Assembly (NCBI GenBank): GCA_963842725.1
Contig: CAWJHN010000004.1
Coordinates: 992,001 to 1,056,000 of the forward strand
Source: UBA10649 sp963842725
GTDB lineage: Bacteria > Actinomycetota > Actinomycetes > S36-B12
Reading direction: 5' to 3'
DNA length: 64,000 nucleotides
Under the pieces are notes generated by a model. It did no database searches, had not been told where the DNA came from, and saw nothing but the letters and a program-made list of their open reading frames with translations. The position numbers and the translations under genes were made by a program. Below, piece after piece: positions 15,885 through 24,774 of the stretch (position 1 is its first letter; every line of letters begins with the position of its first letter).

Positions 15885-16403
15885 CTACGGAGTCTGCAGG
15901 GGCAGGGCGACCCGCAGGTGACGGCCCCACTCGCGCGCCCGCTCGAGCTCGCCCTCGACCAGTGGACCTTCCGTGCCCGTCACGTAGAACGTGTGCGGAT
16001 CGAGGACCAGGTCGTATCCGTGACCACGAAGGCGCTTGGCGATCCCCTTCGCAGCCGAGCCGGGAATGTGCCCGGGCGAGGTTCGGGTGTCGAAGGCGGC
16101 GACCAGGGGATGGCTGTCGCTCGCAGGCAGGTCGTGCAGCCACTCGCGCAGGCCGATGCCCTCGGAGATCACGTGGTGGTCGGGTGCCTGCTCGACCGCC
16201 GACCTGCGCGTGCTCTCGCGTGTCATGCCGAAGGCGTGCGTAGGGCCTCCCACCACGAGCAGCTCGACGTCGGGCGTGAGCTGCGGACGGGTCCCGACCT
16301 CACGGATCTCGACGACCTCGCTGCCCCCGATGCCCTCCGCGACGGCCTCGGCGATCGCCTCGGTGTTGCCGAACATCGACTCATAGACCAGCAGTGCCAG
16401 CAT
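15885..16403 (-). CDS. Flavodoxin-family protein
   Basis: 172 residues. N-terminal FMN phosphate loop (VYESMFGNTEAIAEAVAEG), then LLVVGGPTHAFGMTR and a central AAFDTRTSPGHIPGSAAKGIAKRLRGHGY region typical of small actinobacterial flavodoxins. Probably a cytosolic electron carrier or quinone/flavin reductase. ATG 16403 follows AGGTGG; an upstream GTG at 16412 is less likely. It is convergent with the NlpC/P60 gene. Partner unknown. Confidence 0.82.
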   Translation of the reverse strand: MLALLVYESMFGNTEAIAEAVAEGIGGSEVVEIREVGTRPQLTPDVELLVVGGPTHAFGMTRESTRRSAVEQAPDHHVISEGIGLREWLHDLPASDSHPLVAAFDTRTSPGHIPGSAAKGIAKRLRGHGYDLVLDPHTFYVTGTEGPLVEGELERAREWGRHLRVALPLQTP

Positions 16404-16465
16404 GTGAACCACCTAACCTGAGGGCATCCGTCTCCAGGTCATTGTCCCGGATGTCGACGCCCGTT

Positions 16466-16494
16466 GCCTAGTGACGGCACAGCCGTGACTAGGC
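16466..16494 (-). terminator. Hairpin over the stop of the SDR gene
   Basis: Inverted repeat 16466-16478 / 16482-16494, 12 of 13 pairs, loop ACA. It includes the SDR stop codon at 16489-16491 and separates that gene from the downstream flavodoxin. Confidence 0.55.
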
Positions 16495-17259
16495 ATCGAG
16501 CACGCGATGCACCTTGTGCTGAGCCGCCTGTGCGACGGGACGCAGCACCATCAGGTCGACGTTGACGTGCGGCGGCTGGGTCGCGACCCAGGCGATGGCG
16601 GAGGCGATGTCACCGGCGGTCAGGGGCTCGGCCACCCCCTCGTACACCTTGGCCGCCTTCGCCTCGTCACCCCCGAAACGGTTGACGGCGAACTCGTCGG
16701 TGCGCACCATGCCGGGAGCGATCTCGCTGACGCGCACCGGCTGGCCGCACAGCTCGAGGCGGAGGGTGCCGGCGATCGCGGCCACGGCGTGCTTGGCGGC
16801 GGTGTAGCTGCCGCCGTTCTCGTAGACGATGCGGCCGGCCGTCGAGCCCATCAGCACGACGAGGCCCCGCTGGGAGGCGATCAGCCGGGGGAGCAGCGCC
16901 TTGACCGTACGGACGGTGCCGAGGACGTTCACCTCGTGCGCCTGTCGCCATGCGTCGACATCGGCCTCAGCGATCGTGGCGGCGTCGAAGGCTCCGCCGG
17001 CGTTGGCCACCAGGACCGTGACGTCGGCATCTGCCAGGGCCTGTGCCAGCCCGTCGACGCTGTCCTGGTCGGTGACGTCGAGCTCGAAGGCGCTGATTCG
17101 CTGGTCATGGCGCGTCAGTGCGAGCAGTCGATCGACGCGTCGTGCAGCGGCGATCACCTGGAAGCCGGCGTCGGCCAGCGCTATCGCCGTCGCCGCGCCG
17201 ATCCCGCTGCTGGCGCCGGTGACGACCGCGGTGCCGCGGTGCGGCGAGGGTTCGGCCAT
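16489..17259 (-). CDS. Short-chain dehydrogenase/reductase
   Basis: 256 residues, classical SDR. Cofactor motif TGASSGIGAATA near residues 14-25, NAGG near 90, and the active-site Ser (MGSTAGRI), Tyr and Lys in SYTAAKHA. The frame continues open for another 2.2 kb over iolD, but that is a GC-rich shadow; the ATG at 17259 follows GGAG and gives a normal length. It is divergent from iolD. It may act on an inositol or unrelated alcohol; the sequence resembles YdfG/serine-dehydrogenase-like SDRs and gives no clear substrate. Confidence 0.86.
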   Translation of the reverse strand: MAEPSPHRGTAVVTGASSGIGAATAIALADAGFQVIAAARRVDRLLALTRHDQRISAFELDVTDQDSVDGLAQALADADVTVLVANAGGAFDAATIAEADVDAWRQAHEVNVLGTVRTVKALLPRLIASQRGLVVLMGSTAGRIVYENGGSYTAAKHAVAAIAGTLRLELCGQPVRVSEIAPGMVRTDEFAVNRFGGDEAKAAKVYEGVAEPLTAGDIASAIAWVATQPPHVNVDLMVLRPVAQAAQHKVHRVLDA

Positions 17260-17438
17260 CGGGGTCTCCTTCGAACGTCGGCGCGGGGATGTCGCCCTGT
17301 GTGCCAGAAGGACATTCAAGCAGTCTGCGAGTCCTGCGACCCGACGTGACCTGGTCACCGGGTCCCGGGTGCCCACCGCCAACCTCGCCGTCCGCGATCG
17401 CCGGCGGGCAGAATGGACTCGTAGGCATTCGGGAGTAA

Positions 17439-17478
17439 TGTAAGGACATATTGACGAAGTTACGACTGGCGTTATACC
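17439..17478 (+). promoter_or_regulatory. Motif cluster upstream of iolD shared with the iolC promoter
   Basis: Contains GACATATTGAC (17445-17455) and GGCGTTATACC (17468-17478). Near-identical GGCATATTGGC and GACGTTATATC occur in the same order at 22836 and 22857. TGTAAGGACA at 17439-17448 is 9/10 to the reverse of the IolR motif KGWCHTRACA known to me from Corynebacterium. Likely operator of the GntR regulator at 22078. Confidence 0.5.
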
Positions 17479-17514
17479 CTCTCGACACGAGCGGGTCCCC
17501 GGAAGGTGGAGGGC

Positions 17515-19377
17515 ATGGCAACAGTGCGGCTGACGACGGCCGAGGCGATCGTCCGATTCCTGATCGCCCAGCGCATCGATGACGAGCGCACTGGCGAGGA
17601 GCTGCCCCTGATCCCGGGTGTCTTCGCCATCTTCGGCCATGGCAACGCGCTCAGCCTCGGCGAGGCCCTCGAACTGCATCGCGACGAGATCCGGACGATA
17701 CGCGGGCAGAACGAGGAGGCGATGGCGCTCGCCGCCGTCGCCTACGCCAAGTCCGCGCGCCGTCGCCAGGTGATGGCCGTGACGACGTCGATCGGCCCGG
17801 GAGCGCTCAACACCGTGCCCGCCGCGGGCGTGGCCATGGCCAACCGGCTGCCGCTGCTGCTGCTGCTGGGCGACACCTTCGCGTCCCGGGCGCCCGATCC
17901 CGTGCTCCAGCAGGTCGAGCACTTCGCCAATCCGGGTCTGACGGCGAACGACGCGCTCAAGGCCGTGAGCCGCTACTGGGACCGCATCATGACGCCGTCC
18001 CAGCTCCTCAGCTCCCTGCCCCAGGCGATCGGCGTGCTGCTGGATCCCGCTGACTGCGGCCCGGTCACGCTGGCGCTTCCGCAGGACGTGCAGGCCATGG
18101 CGTACGACTTCCCCGAGTCGTTCTTCGAGCCGGTCGTCCATCGCATCCGGCGTCCGAGACCCTCGACCGACCAGGTGCTCGAGGCGGCCGAGGCGCTGCG
18201 CTCGGCGAGCCAGCCGCTGATCGTCGCGGGCGGGGGCGTCCACTACTCGCTCGCGGAGCGCGAGCTCAGTGAGTTCGCGCACCGCTTCGGGATCCCGATC
18301 ATGGAGTCTGTCGCCGGCAAGTCGTGCGTCACGGTCGACGACGAGTCCTACGCCGGTCCCATCGGCGTCTTCGGAGAGCAGGCGGGACAGGCCGTGGCGT
18401 GGCACGCCGACGTGGTCCTGGCCGTGGGCACCCGCCTGCAGGACTTCACTACGGAGTCGGGCACGGTCTTCAAGCATCCGGACGTCCGGCTCATCGGCGC
18501 CAACGTGGCCCGTTTCGACGCCCTCAAGCGCGGCGGCATCCCGGTTATCGGCGACGCCCGCGAGACGCTGGCCGACCTGACGACTGCGCTGGGCGACTGG
18601 AAGGCGCCGGAAGAGTGGCGAGCGGTCGCGCGGGCGTCGGCAGTGCAGCAGGTCGCCGGTCTGGCCGCGCGCACCGCGAAGACGGATGCGACGTTGCCGA
18701 CGTACGCCCAGGTGATCGGCTCGGTGTCGTCCGTGGCCACCGCTGACGACTACGTCCTCACCTCTTCCGGGGGCCTGGCCGGCGAACTGGTGATGAACTG
18801 GTCGAGCAAGGGGGTGGCGACGTTCGACTGCGAGTACGGCTTCTCCTGCATGGGCTACGAGATCAGTGGCACCTGGGGCGCGGCCCTCGAGCATGCCGCG
18901 TCGCGGCCCGGTTCCACGGTGTACGGGTTCAGCGGCGATGGCTCGTTCATGATGCTGCCGATGGACGTGTACAGCGCCGTCCTGACCGGTACTGATCTCA
19001 CGCTGCTGGTCTGCGACAACGGCGGCTTCAACGTCATCGAACGGCTGCAGCTCGGTCACGGTGCTGCGTCGTTCAAGACCATGCTGGCCGACGTCGACCA
19101 TCCCACGCCGCACCAAGTCGACTTCGCGGCCATGGCCACGGCGATGGGGGCCGACGCGCATCGCGTCCACGGCCTCGACGAGCTGGAGGCGGCACTGCGC
19201 AGCACCAAGGGCAGCCCCGGCGTGCACGTCATGGTCATCGACGTCGCCGTTCACGCGTGGAGCGAGGGTGGGTCGTTCTGGGAGGTCGGCGTGCCCGAGG
19301 CAAGCCATCGCCCGGCGGTCGACAAGGCCCGCCAGGAGCTGCGCGAGGGCAAGACGTGGCAGCGCTCGGCATGGTAG
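17515..19377 (+). CDS. iolD: 3D-(3,5/4)-trihydroxycyclohexane-1,2-dione hydrolase (IolD)
   Basis: 620 residues, thiamine-diphosphate enzyme family. It opens the inositol-derived diketone ring to 5-deoxy-glucuronate. Three domains: N-terminal PYR with the catalytic Glu in IRGQNEEAMA, a central domain near 210-350, and a C-terminal PP domain with GDGSF...CDNGGFN as the diphosphate/metal site. Length matches IolD. The ATG at 17515 follows GAAGGTGGAG; the in-frame GTG 9 nt upstream would overlap that signal. It is first of three same-strand inositol genes. Confidence 0.93.
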   Translation: MATVRLTTAEAIVRFLIAQRIDDERTGEELPLIPGVFAIFGHGNALSLGEALELHRDEIRTIRGQNEEAMALAAVAYAKSARRRQVMAVTTSIGPGALNTVPAAGVAMANRLPLLLLLGDTFASRAPDPVLQQVEHFANPGLTANDALKAVSRYWDRIMTPSQLLSSLPQAIGVLLDPADCGPVTLALPQDVQAMAYDFPESFFEPVVHRIRRPRPSTDQVLEAAEALRSASQPLIVAGGGVHYSLAERELSEFAHRFGIPIMESVAGKSCVTVDDESYAGPIGVFGEQAGQAVAWHADVVLAVGTRLQDFTTESGTVFKHPDVRLIGANVARFDALKRGGIPVIGDARETLADLTTALGDWKAPEEWRAVARASAVQQVAGLAARTAKTDATLPTYAQVIGSVSSVATADDYVLTSSGGLAGELVMNWSSKGVATFDCEYGFSCMGYEISGTWGAALEHAASRPGSTVYGFSGDGSFMMLPMDVYSAVLTGTDLTLLVCDNGGFNVIERLQLGHGAASFKTMLADVDHPTPHQVDFAAMATAMGADAHRVHGLDELEAALRSTKGSPGVHVMVIDVAVHAWSEGGSFWEVGVPEASHRPAVDKARQELREGKTWQRSAW

Positions 19378-19450
19378 GTCCACGCCCCCCGGCACCCGCA
19401 CGGAACCCACGGACACGCACCGAAACGACAACGAACGAAAAGGACTGGAC

Positions 19451-20944
19451 ATGACCGCTCGCGTCACTCATTGGATCAACGGCCAACTGTGGTCGGGTAC
19501 CGCCGATCGCACCGGCGACGTCTACGACCCCGCCACGGGCCAGGTGACGAAGAAGGTGGACTTCGCCTCCCGCGCGACGCTCGACGAGGCGGTGGCCGCG
19601 GCCAAGGCCGCGTTCCCCGGCTGGCGCGATGCATCGCTCACCAAGCGCACCCAGGTGCTCTTCGCCTTTCGCGAGCTGCTCAACGCCAACAAGGAGTCCA
19701 TCGCCGCCCTCATCACCGAGGAGCACGGCAAGGTGCTGAGCGATGCACTCGGCGAGGTGACCCGCGGTCAGGAGGTCGTGGAGTTCGCCTGCGGCATCGC
19801 GCATCTGATGAAGGGCGGCTTCTCCGAGGGCGTCTCAACCGGCGTCGATGTCTACTCGATCCGGCAGCCCCTCGGTGTGGTCGGCATCATCTCACCGTTC
19901 AACTTCCCGGCCATGGTGCCGATGTGGTTCTTCCCGATCGCGATCGCCACGGGCAACACGGTCATCGTCAAGCCGAGCGAGAAGGACCCGTCCGCCATCA
20001 TGCTGGTGGCCGAGCTCTGGAAGCAGGCGGGCCTGCCGGACGGCGTGTTCAACGTCGTGCACGGCGACAAGGAGGCTGTCGACGGCCTGCTGGAGAGCCC
20101 GGACGTCAAGAGCATCTCGTTCGTCGGGTCGACGCCGATCGCTCGGTACATCTACGAGACCGGCACCAAGAACGGCAAGCGAGTGCAGGCCCTCGGCGGC
20201 GCCAAGAACCACATGCTCGTGCTGCCCGACGCTGACCTGGACCTCGCCGCCGACCAGGCCATCAACGCGGGCTTCGGCTCGGCCGGCGAGCGCTGCATGG
20301 CGATCTCCGTCGTGCTCGCCGTCGAGCCGATCGGCGACGAACTCGTCGCGAAGATCGCCGAGCGCATGCCTGCGCTGCGCACCGGAGACGGACGGCGCGG
20401 CTGCGACATGGGACCGCTGGTCACCGGCGTGCACCGCGACAAGGTCAGGTCGTACGTCGATGCGGGCGAGGCGGCCGGGGCGACCTTGGTCGTCGACGGT
20501 CGCGATGTCGACGTGGATGGCGCGGCCGACGGGTTCTGGCTCGGTCCCACGCTGTTCGACAACGTGTCCACCGACATGACGATCTACTCCGACGAGATCT
20601 TCGGCCCGGTGCTGAGCGTCGTGCGGATTCCGTCATACGAGGTCGGCGTCGAGATGATCAACGGACATCCCTACGGAAACGGAACGGCCATCTTCACCAA
20701 CGACGGTGGCGCGGCACGCCGGTTCCAGAACGAGATCGAGGTCGGCATGATCGGCATCAACGTGCCCATCCCGGTGCCGATGGCGTACTACTCGTTCGGC
20801 GGCTGGAAGGCCTCACTGTTCGGCGACACGCATGCCCACGGCACCGAGGGTGTCCACTTCTTCACCCGCGGCAAGGTCGTCACGAGCCGTTGGCTCGACC
20901 CGAGCCACGGCGGCATCAACCTGGGCTTCCCGACCCAGTCCTGA
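19451..20944 (+). CDS. mmsA: Methylmalonate/malonate-semialdehyde dehydrogenase, CoA-acylating (IolA/MmsA)
   Basis: 497 residues, aldehyde dehydrogenase fold. Asn151 (FNFPAMVPMW) and catalytic Cys282 (GSAGERCMA), with the family-specific GGAKNHMLVLPDADLD, set it apart from ordinary ALDHs. In inositol catabolism it turns malonate semialdehyde into acetyl-CoA and CO2; it can also serve valine breakdown. The frame is open upstream over the iolD end, but the ATG at 19451 has AAAAGGA in front. It lies 73 bp after iolD in the same operon. Confidence 0.93.
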   Translation: MTARVTHWINGQLWSGTADRTGDVYDPATGQVTKKVDFASRATLDEAVAAAKAAFPGWRDASLTKRTQVLFAFRELLNANKESIAALITEEHGKVLSDALGEVTRGQEVVEFACGIAHLMKGGFSEGVSTGVDVYSIRQPLGVVGIISPFNFPAMVPMWFFPIAIATGNTVIVKPSEKDPSAIMLVAELWKQAGLPDGVFNVVHGDKEAVDGLLESPDVKSISFVGSTPIARYIYETGTKNGKRVQALGGAKNHMLVLPDADLDLAADQAINAGFGSAGERCMAISVVLAVEPIGDELVAKIAERMPALRTGDGRRGCDMGPLVTGVHRDKVRSYVDAGEAAGATLVVDGRDVDVDGAADGFWLGPTLFDNVSTDMTIYSDEIFGPVLSVVRIPSYEVGVEMINGHPYGNGTAIFTNDGGAARRFQNEIEVGMIGINVPIPVPMAYYSFGGWKASLFGDTHAHGTEGVHFFTRGKVVTSRWLDPSHGGINLGFPTQS

Positions 20945-20977
20945 CTCCTTCACCCACCACGACACTCGAGGACCGAC

Positions 20978-22048
20978 ATGACCGACTCTCCGCTGCTCCG
21001 GATGACCCAGGACACGCCCACGTGCCTGTGGAACGACTCCGCTGACCCGAAGGAACTCGCGCAGGCGATCGGCTGGGGGGCGGTCGGCGCGACGTGCAAT
21101 CCGGTCATCGCCCTCAGCGCGCTGAAGGCCGACCTGCCCACCTGGGCCGGACGCATTCGCGAGTTTGCGGCGGAGCACCCGACGGCGACCGAGGACGCCA
21201 TCGGGTGGGCGATGGTCAAGCGCCTGTCGGTCGAGGCGGCCGCCCTCCTGCTGCCGGCGTTCGAGCGGTACGAAGGAGTGAACGGTCGCCTCTCGATCCA
21301 GACGGATCCGCGCTACTACCGGGACACGGAGGCGCTGATCGAGCAGGCCGTCGAGTTCAGCGCGCTGGCGCCGAACATGATCGTCAAGATCCCCGTGACC
21401 ACGGCCGGCATCGAGGCATTCGAGGAGGTGACGTACCGGGGAGTCAGCGTCAACGCCACGGTGTCGTTCACCGTGCCGCAGGCGATCGCCGTCGCCGAGG
21501 CGGTCGAGCGCGGCCTGCGCCGCCGCGAGGCCGAGGGGCTCGACGTCAGCACGATGGGACCGGTCTGCACGATCATGGTCGGGCGCACGGATGACTGGAT
21601 GCGGGCCTCGGCCGAGCGTGACCAGATCACGGTCGATCCGGGCATCACCGAGTGGGCGGGCGTGGCGGTGTTCAAGAAGGCCTATGCCTTGTACCAGGAG
21701 CGCGGCTATCGCACGCGCCTGCTCTCGGCCGCGTTCCGCAACCACATGCACTGGAGCCAGTTCATCGGCGGCAATGTGGTCATCTCGCCGCCTTTCGGGT
21801 GGCAGAAGCGCTTCAACTCCAGCAGCATCGAGCCGACCCGTCGGCTCGACGACCCGGTCGACCCGCGGATCGTCGAGGACCTCTACGACAACTTCGCCGA
21901 GTTCCGCAGGGCCTACGACGAGGATGGGCTGACCTACCAGGAGTTCACCGGGTACGGCGCGACGACGCGCACGCTGCGCCAGTTCCTGGCTGCCAACACC
22001 GACCTTGAGGCGCTCGTCCGCGACATCACGCTGCCGAGCCCCGGCTGA
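20978..22048 (+). CDS. Transaldolase-family protein in the inositol cluster
   Basis: 356 residues. It has a transaldolase-like barrel: WNDSADPKELAQAI and GATCNPVIAL at the N-terminus, and MIVKIPVTTAG with the Schiff-base lysine near residue 134; VSVNATVSFTVPQA follows. The family has a classical TalA/TalB-like fold, but this protein has a long C-terminal region (IEPTRRLDDPVDPRIVEDL onwards) and is not the pentose-phosphate enzyme by context. In an iol operon it may replace or assist the missing IolJ-type aldolase step. That role is inference. Confidence 0.8.
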   Translation: MTDSPLLRMTQDTPTCLWNDSADPKELAQAIGWGAVGATCNPVIALSALKADLPTWAGRIREFAAEHPTATEDAIGWAMVKRLSVEAAALLLPAFERYEGVNGRLSIQTDPRYYRDTEALIEQAVEFSALAPNMIVKIPVTTAGIEAFEEVTYRGVSVNATVSFTVPQAIAVAEAVERGLRRREAEGLDVSTMGPVCTIMVGRTDDWMRASAERDQITVDPGITEWAGVAVFKKAYALYQERGYRTRLLSAAFRNHMHWSQFIGGNVVISPPFGWQKRFNSSSIEPTRRLDDPVDPRIVEDLYDNFAEFRRAYDEDGLTYQEFTGYGATTRTLRQFLAANTDLEALVRDITLPSPG

Positions 22049-22077
22049 CCGTCATGCCCGTTGAGCGGGCATGACGG
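22049..22077 (+). terminator. Hairpin terminator between convergent genes
   Basis: Perfect 12-bp inverted repeat (22049-22060 / 22066-22077), loop TTGAG. It lies exactly between the transaldolase-like stop and the convergent GntR gene stop, so it can serve both. Confidence 0.8.
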
Positions 22078-22812
22078 CTACCGGTCAACGAGGGTGGTCT
22101 CGAACGAGTAGGAGTCCGAGCGGTAGTTGTGGCTTGCGAACTCCACGGCGCGACCGGCGTCGTCGAACGTCGTGCGTTCCATCGTGAGCAGGGGGAAGCC
22201 GGCCCGGACGCCGAGCAGGCGGGCCTCGGCGCTGGTTGCCGCCTTGGCGCCGATCCGCTGGTTGGCGATGCGCATCTGCACCCCGACGCGTCGCATGAGC
22301 TCGTACAGCCCGTTGCTCTCGAGGTCGGCCGCCTGGAAGGTCGCCAGGTCCGCTGGCAGCCAGTTGTGCATGATCGAGAGCGGCTCGTCGTCATCGAGCC
22401 GCAGGCGCTCCAGGTAGACAACCTCGGTGCCTTCCTCGATGTTGAGCGCGGACGCGACCTGGCCCGATGCCGGGACCGGCGCGAGCTTGAGCAGCCGGGT
22501 CATCGGCTTGTGGCTGGCGCGTGCGAGGTCGTCGTACAGGCTCGTCAGCTCCACTGCTCGCCGCAGCTGGCTGTGGACGACCTGGGTCCCGACGCCGCGA
22601 CGTCGGACCAGCAGGCCCTTGCTCACGAGCTCCTGGATCGCCTGACGGACCGTCGGCCGACTCAGGCCGAAGCGCTCCGCGATCTCCACCTCCGTGTCGA
22701 TGCGGTCGCCGGGCTTGAGCGTCCCGTTCTGGATCGCGTCCTCGAGCTGCTGCGACAGCTGGTAGTACAGCGGGATCGGACTGCGCCGATCGAGCATCAG
22801 GTCAAGTGCCAT
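22078..22812 (-). CDS. GntR/HutC-family regulator, probable IolR
   Basis: 244 residues. N-terminal GntR winged helix (PLYYQLSQQLEDAIQNGTLKPGDRI, then FGLSRPTVRQAIQELVSKGLL) and a C-terminal UTRA ligand domain. It sits between the two halves of the inositol locus and is divergent from iolC. Actinobacterial IolR is a GntR-type repressor relieved by an inositol intermediate; the shared motifs at 17439 and 22836 are the likely operators. ATG 22812 is chosen over GTG 22821, since MALDLML matches the usual start of the family. Confidence 0.88.
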   Translation of the reverse strand: MALDLMLDRRSPIPLYYQLSQQLEDAIQNGTLKPGDRIDTEVEIAERFGLSRPTVRQAIQELVSKGLLVRRRGVGTQVVHSQLRRAVELTSLYDDLARASHKPMTRLLKLAPVPASGQVASALNIEEGTEVVYLERLRLDDDEPLSIMHNWLPADLATFQAADLESNGLYELMRRVGVQMRIANQRIGAKAATSAEARLLGVRAGFPLLTMERTTFDDAGRAVEFASHNYRSDSYSFETTLVDR

Positions 22813-22835
22813 GCCCGTCACGATAGTGGCTTGTT

Positions 22836-22880
22836 GGCATATTGGCTATTTGTCATGACGTTATATCTATGTCTTGACAA
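22836..22880 (+). promoter_or_regulatory. Putative IolR operator and iolC promoter
   Basis: GGCATATTGGC (22836-22846) and GACGTTATATC (22857-22867) recur before iolD. An inverted repeat TTGTCATGAC / GTCTTGACAA (22850-22859, 22871-22880) covers a consensus -35 TTGACA at 22874-22879. TGTCTTGACA (22870-22879) fits the Corynebacterium IolR motif KGWCHTRACA exactly and TGTCATGACG fits 9/10. A repressor here would block RNA polymerase. Confidence 0.6.
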
Positions 22881-22909
22881 AGGCGCACCGGCCTCGTCAG
22901 ACTCTGGTT

Positions 22910-23857
22910 ATGCAAGAGCCCTTCGAGGTCCTCACCCTCGGTCGGGTCGGCGTCGACATCTACCCGCTGCAAACGGGCCGGGGCCTGGAGGACGTCGACA
23001 CGTTCGGCAAGTTCCTCGGCGGCTCGGCCACCAACGTGGCGGTGGCGGCCGCCCGGCTGGGGCGCCGGGCCGCAGTCGTCACGCGCACCGGGGAGGACCC
23101 GTTCGGACGGTTCGTGCACAAGGCGCTGCGCGAGTTCGGCGTCGACGACCGCTACGTGACGGCGGTTGCCGGCCTCCCCACGCCGGTCATCTTCTGCGAG
23201 ATCTTCCCGCCTGACGACTTCCCCCTGTGGTTCTACCGCAACCCCAAGGCGCCCGACCTGGAGATCCGCTCCGAGGAGTTGGACCTTGGGGCCATCGCCA
23301 GCGCGGGGGTGTACTGGAGCACGGTGACCGGGCTCTCGCAGGAGCCGAGCCGGGCGGCCCACCACGTCGCGTGGCTGGCCAGGAAGAGGAAACCGCACAC
23401 GATCCTCGACCTGGACTACCGGCCCGACTTCTGGCCCACTCGAGAAGCCGCCCGCGCTGAGGTGCGAAGGGCGCTGCCGCAGGTCACGGTCGCCATCGGC
23501 AACAAGGACGAGTGCCAGGTGGCGACCGGCGAGACGGAGCCCTACGCCGCGGCGCGTGCGCTGCTGGCCGCCGGGGTCGAGCTCGCGATCGTCAAGCAGG
23601 GTCCGAACGGCGTGCTGGGCATGACGCACGACGAAGCGGTCGAGGTCCCGCCGATCCACGTCGATGTCGTCAACGGGCTGGGCGCGGGGGACGGTTTCGG
23701 TGGCGCCGTCTGCCATGGGCTGCTCTCGGGCTGGTCCCTGGAGCGGATCCTGAGATTCGCCAACGCCACCGGTGCGATCGTCGCGTCCCGCCTCGAGTGC
23801 TCGACCGCCATGCCGACGGTCGACGAGGTCGAGACGATGCTCGGGGGATCCGGATGA
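22910..23857 (+). CDS. iolC: 5-dehydro-2-deoxygluconokinase (IolC)
   Basis: 315 residues, PfkB/ribokinase family. N-terminal GRVGVDIYPLQTG with the glycine-rich FLGGSATNVAVAAARLG, and the C-terminal PfkB signature NGLGAGDGFGGA holding the catalytic Asp. It phosphorylates 5-dehydro-2-deoxy-D-gluconate in inositol breakdown. No Shine-Dalgarno precedes the ATG at 22910; the -35 at 22874 and a weak -10 near 22897-22902 would start the message at about the ATG, so it is probably leaderless. The stop overlaps the next gene by 4 nt. Confidence 0.92.
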   Translation: MQEPFEVLTLGRVGVDIYPLQTGRGLEDVDTFGKFLGGSATNVAVAAARLGRRAAVVTRTGEDPFGRFVHKALREFGVDDRYVTAVAGLPTPVIFCEIFPPDDFPLWFYRNPKAPDLEIRSEELDLGAIASAGVYWSTVTGLSQEPSRAAHHVAWLARKRKPHTILDLDYRPDFWPTREAARAEVRRALPQVTVAIGNKDECQVATGETEPYAAARALLAAGVELAIVKQGPNGVLGMTHDEAVEVPPIHVDVVNGLGAGDGFGGAVCHGLLSGWSLERILRFANATGAIVASRLECSTAMPTVDEVETMLGGSG

Positions 23858-24774
23858 GCGACGAGATCGCCAAGCAGCTGGCGCACGTCCGCGACCTGCG
23901 GGCGCGGCGTCCCACCGCAATTGGCGAGGCCTATCGCACGCGTCAGCGCAGGGAGCTGCTCGGTGACGACGGCCGGCTCATGCTGGTGGCCGCCGACCAC
24001 CCGGCGCGCGGCGCGCTGGGGGTGCGCGACGACCCCTACGCGATGGCGGACCGCAGCGATCTGCTGCGCCGTCTGGTGACCGCGCTGGAACGGCCCGGGG
24101 TCGACGGCGTGCTGGCCACCGCCGACATCCTCGACGACCTCCTCATCATGGGAGCCCTCGAAGGCCGCGTCGTCGTCGGCTCGATGAACCGCGGCGGCCT
24201 GCAGGGCTCGGTGTTCGAGATCGACGACCGCTTCACGGGCCACGACGTCGAGACGATCGCCGCCAATCGCCTCGACGGAGGAAAGATGCTGTGTCGGATC
24301 GCCCTCGACGATCCGGCCACCGCACCCACCATGGAGGCGTGCGGACGGGCGGTGACCGGACTGGCCGGTCGCGGCCTGATGGCCCTGGTCGAGCCGTTCC
24401 TGTGCGAGCGTCAGGCCGGTCGTGTCGTCAACGACCAGACGGCCGCGGGGGTGGTCCGCTCGGTCAGCGTGGCATCCGGGCTTGGCGCCACATCGGCATA
24501 CACCTGGCTCAAGCTCCCCGTGGTCGACGGGATGGAGGAGGTCATGGCGGCGACGACGCTGCCGACCCTGCTGCTGGGCGGTGACCCATCGGGCGCACCG
24601 GCCCTGACCTACGATTCGTGGCGTCGCGCACTCGAGGTCCCGGGCGTCCGCGGTCTGGTCATCGGTCGCGCCCTGCTCTACCCGCCGGGCGGCGACGTCG
24701 CCGGCGCCGTCGACAGGGCTGCCGCCCTGGTCCGCGAGGCGGCGGCAGTCCACTCCGAGGAGGCCATCGCATGA
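23854..24774 (+). CDS. Cgl0158-type (beta/alpha)8-barrel aldolase-like protein
   Basis: 306 residues. DeoC/LacD-like barrel: LMLVAADHPARGALG near the N-terminus, GMLCRIALDD and ALVEPFLCER in the middle, and TSAYTWLKLPVVDGM with the probable Schiff-base lysine late. I know this family as Cgl0158-like, found inside iol operons of corynebacteria and relatives. With iolC before it and iolB after it (4-nt overlaps on both sides), it most likely performs the IolJ reaction, cleaving 6-phospho-5-dehydro-2-deoxygluconate into glycerone phosphate and malonate semialdehyde. Activity inferred. Confidence 0.82.
   Translation: MSDEIAKQLAHVRDLRARRPTAIGEAYRTRQRRELLGDDGRLMLVAADHPARGALGVRDDPYAMADRSDLLRRLVTALERPGVDGVLATADILDDLLIMGALEGRVVVGSMNRGGLQGSVFEIDDRFTGHDVETIAANRLDGGKMLCRIALDDPATAPTMEACGRAVTGLAGRGLMALVEPFLCERQAGRVVNDQTAAGVVRSVSVASGLGATSAYTWLKLPVVDGMEEVMAATTLPTLLLGGDPSGAPALTYDSWRRALEVPGVRGLVIGRALLYPPGGDVAGAVDRAAALVREAAAVHSEEAIA

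Noticed and set aside
16489..19467. Minus-strand open frame of 992 codons
   Set aside because: Only the last 256 codons encode the SDR; the rest is antisense to iolD, Arg/Gly/His-rich and without domains. High GC keeps the shadow frame open.
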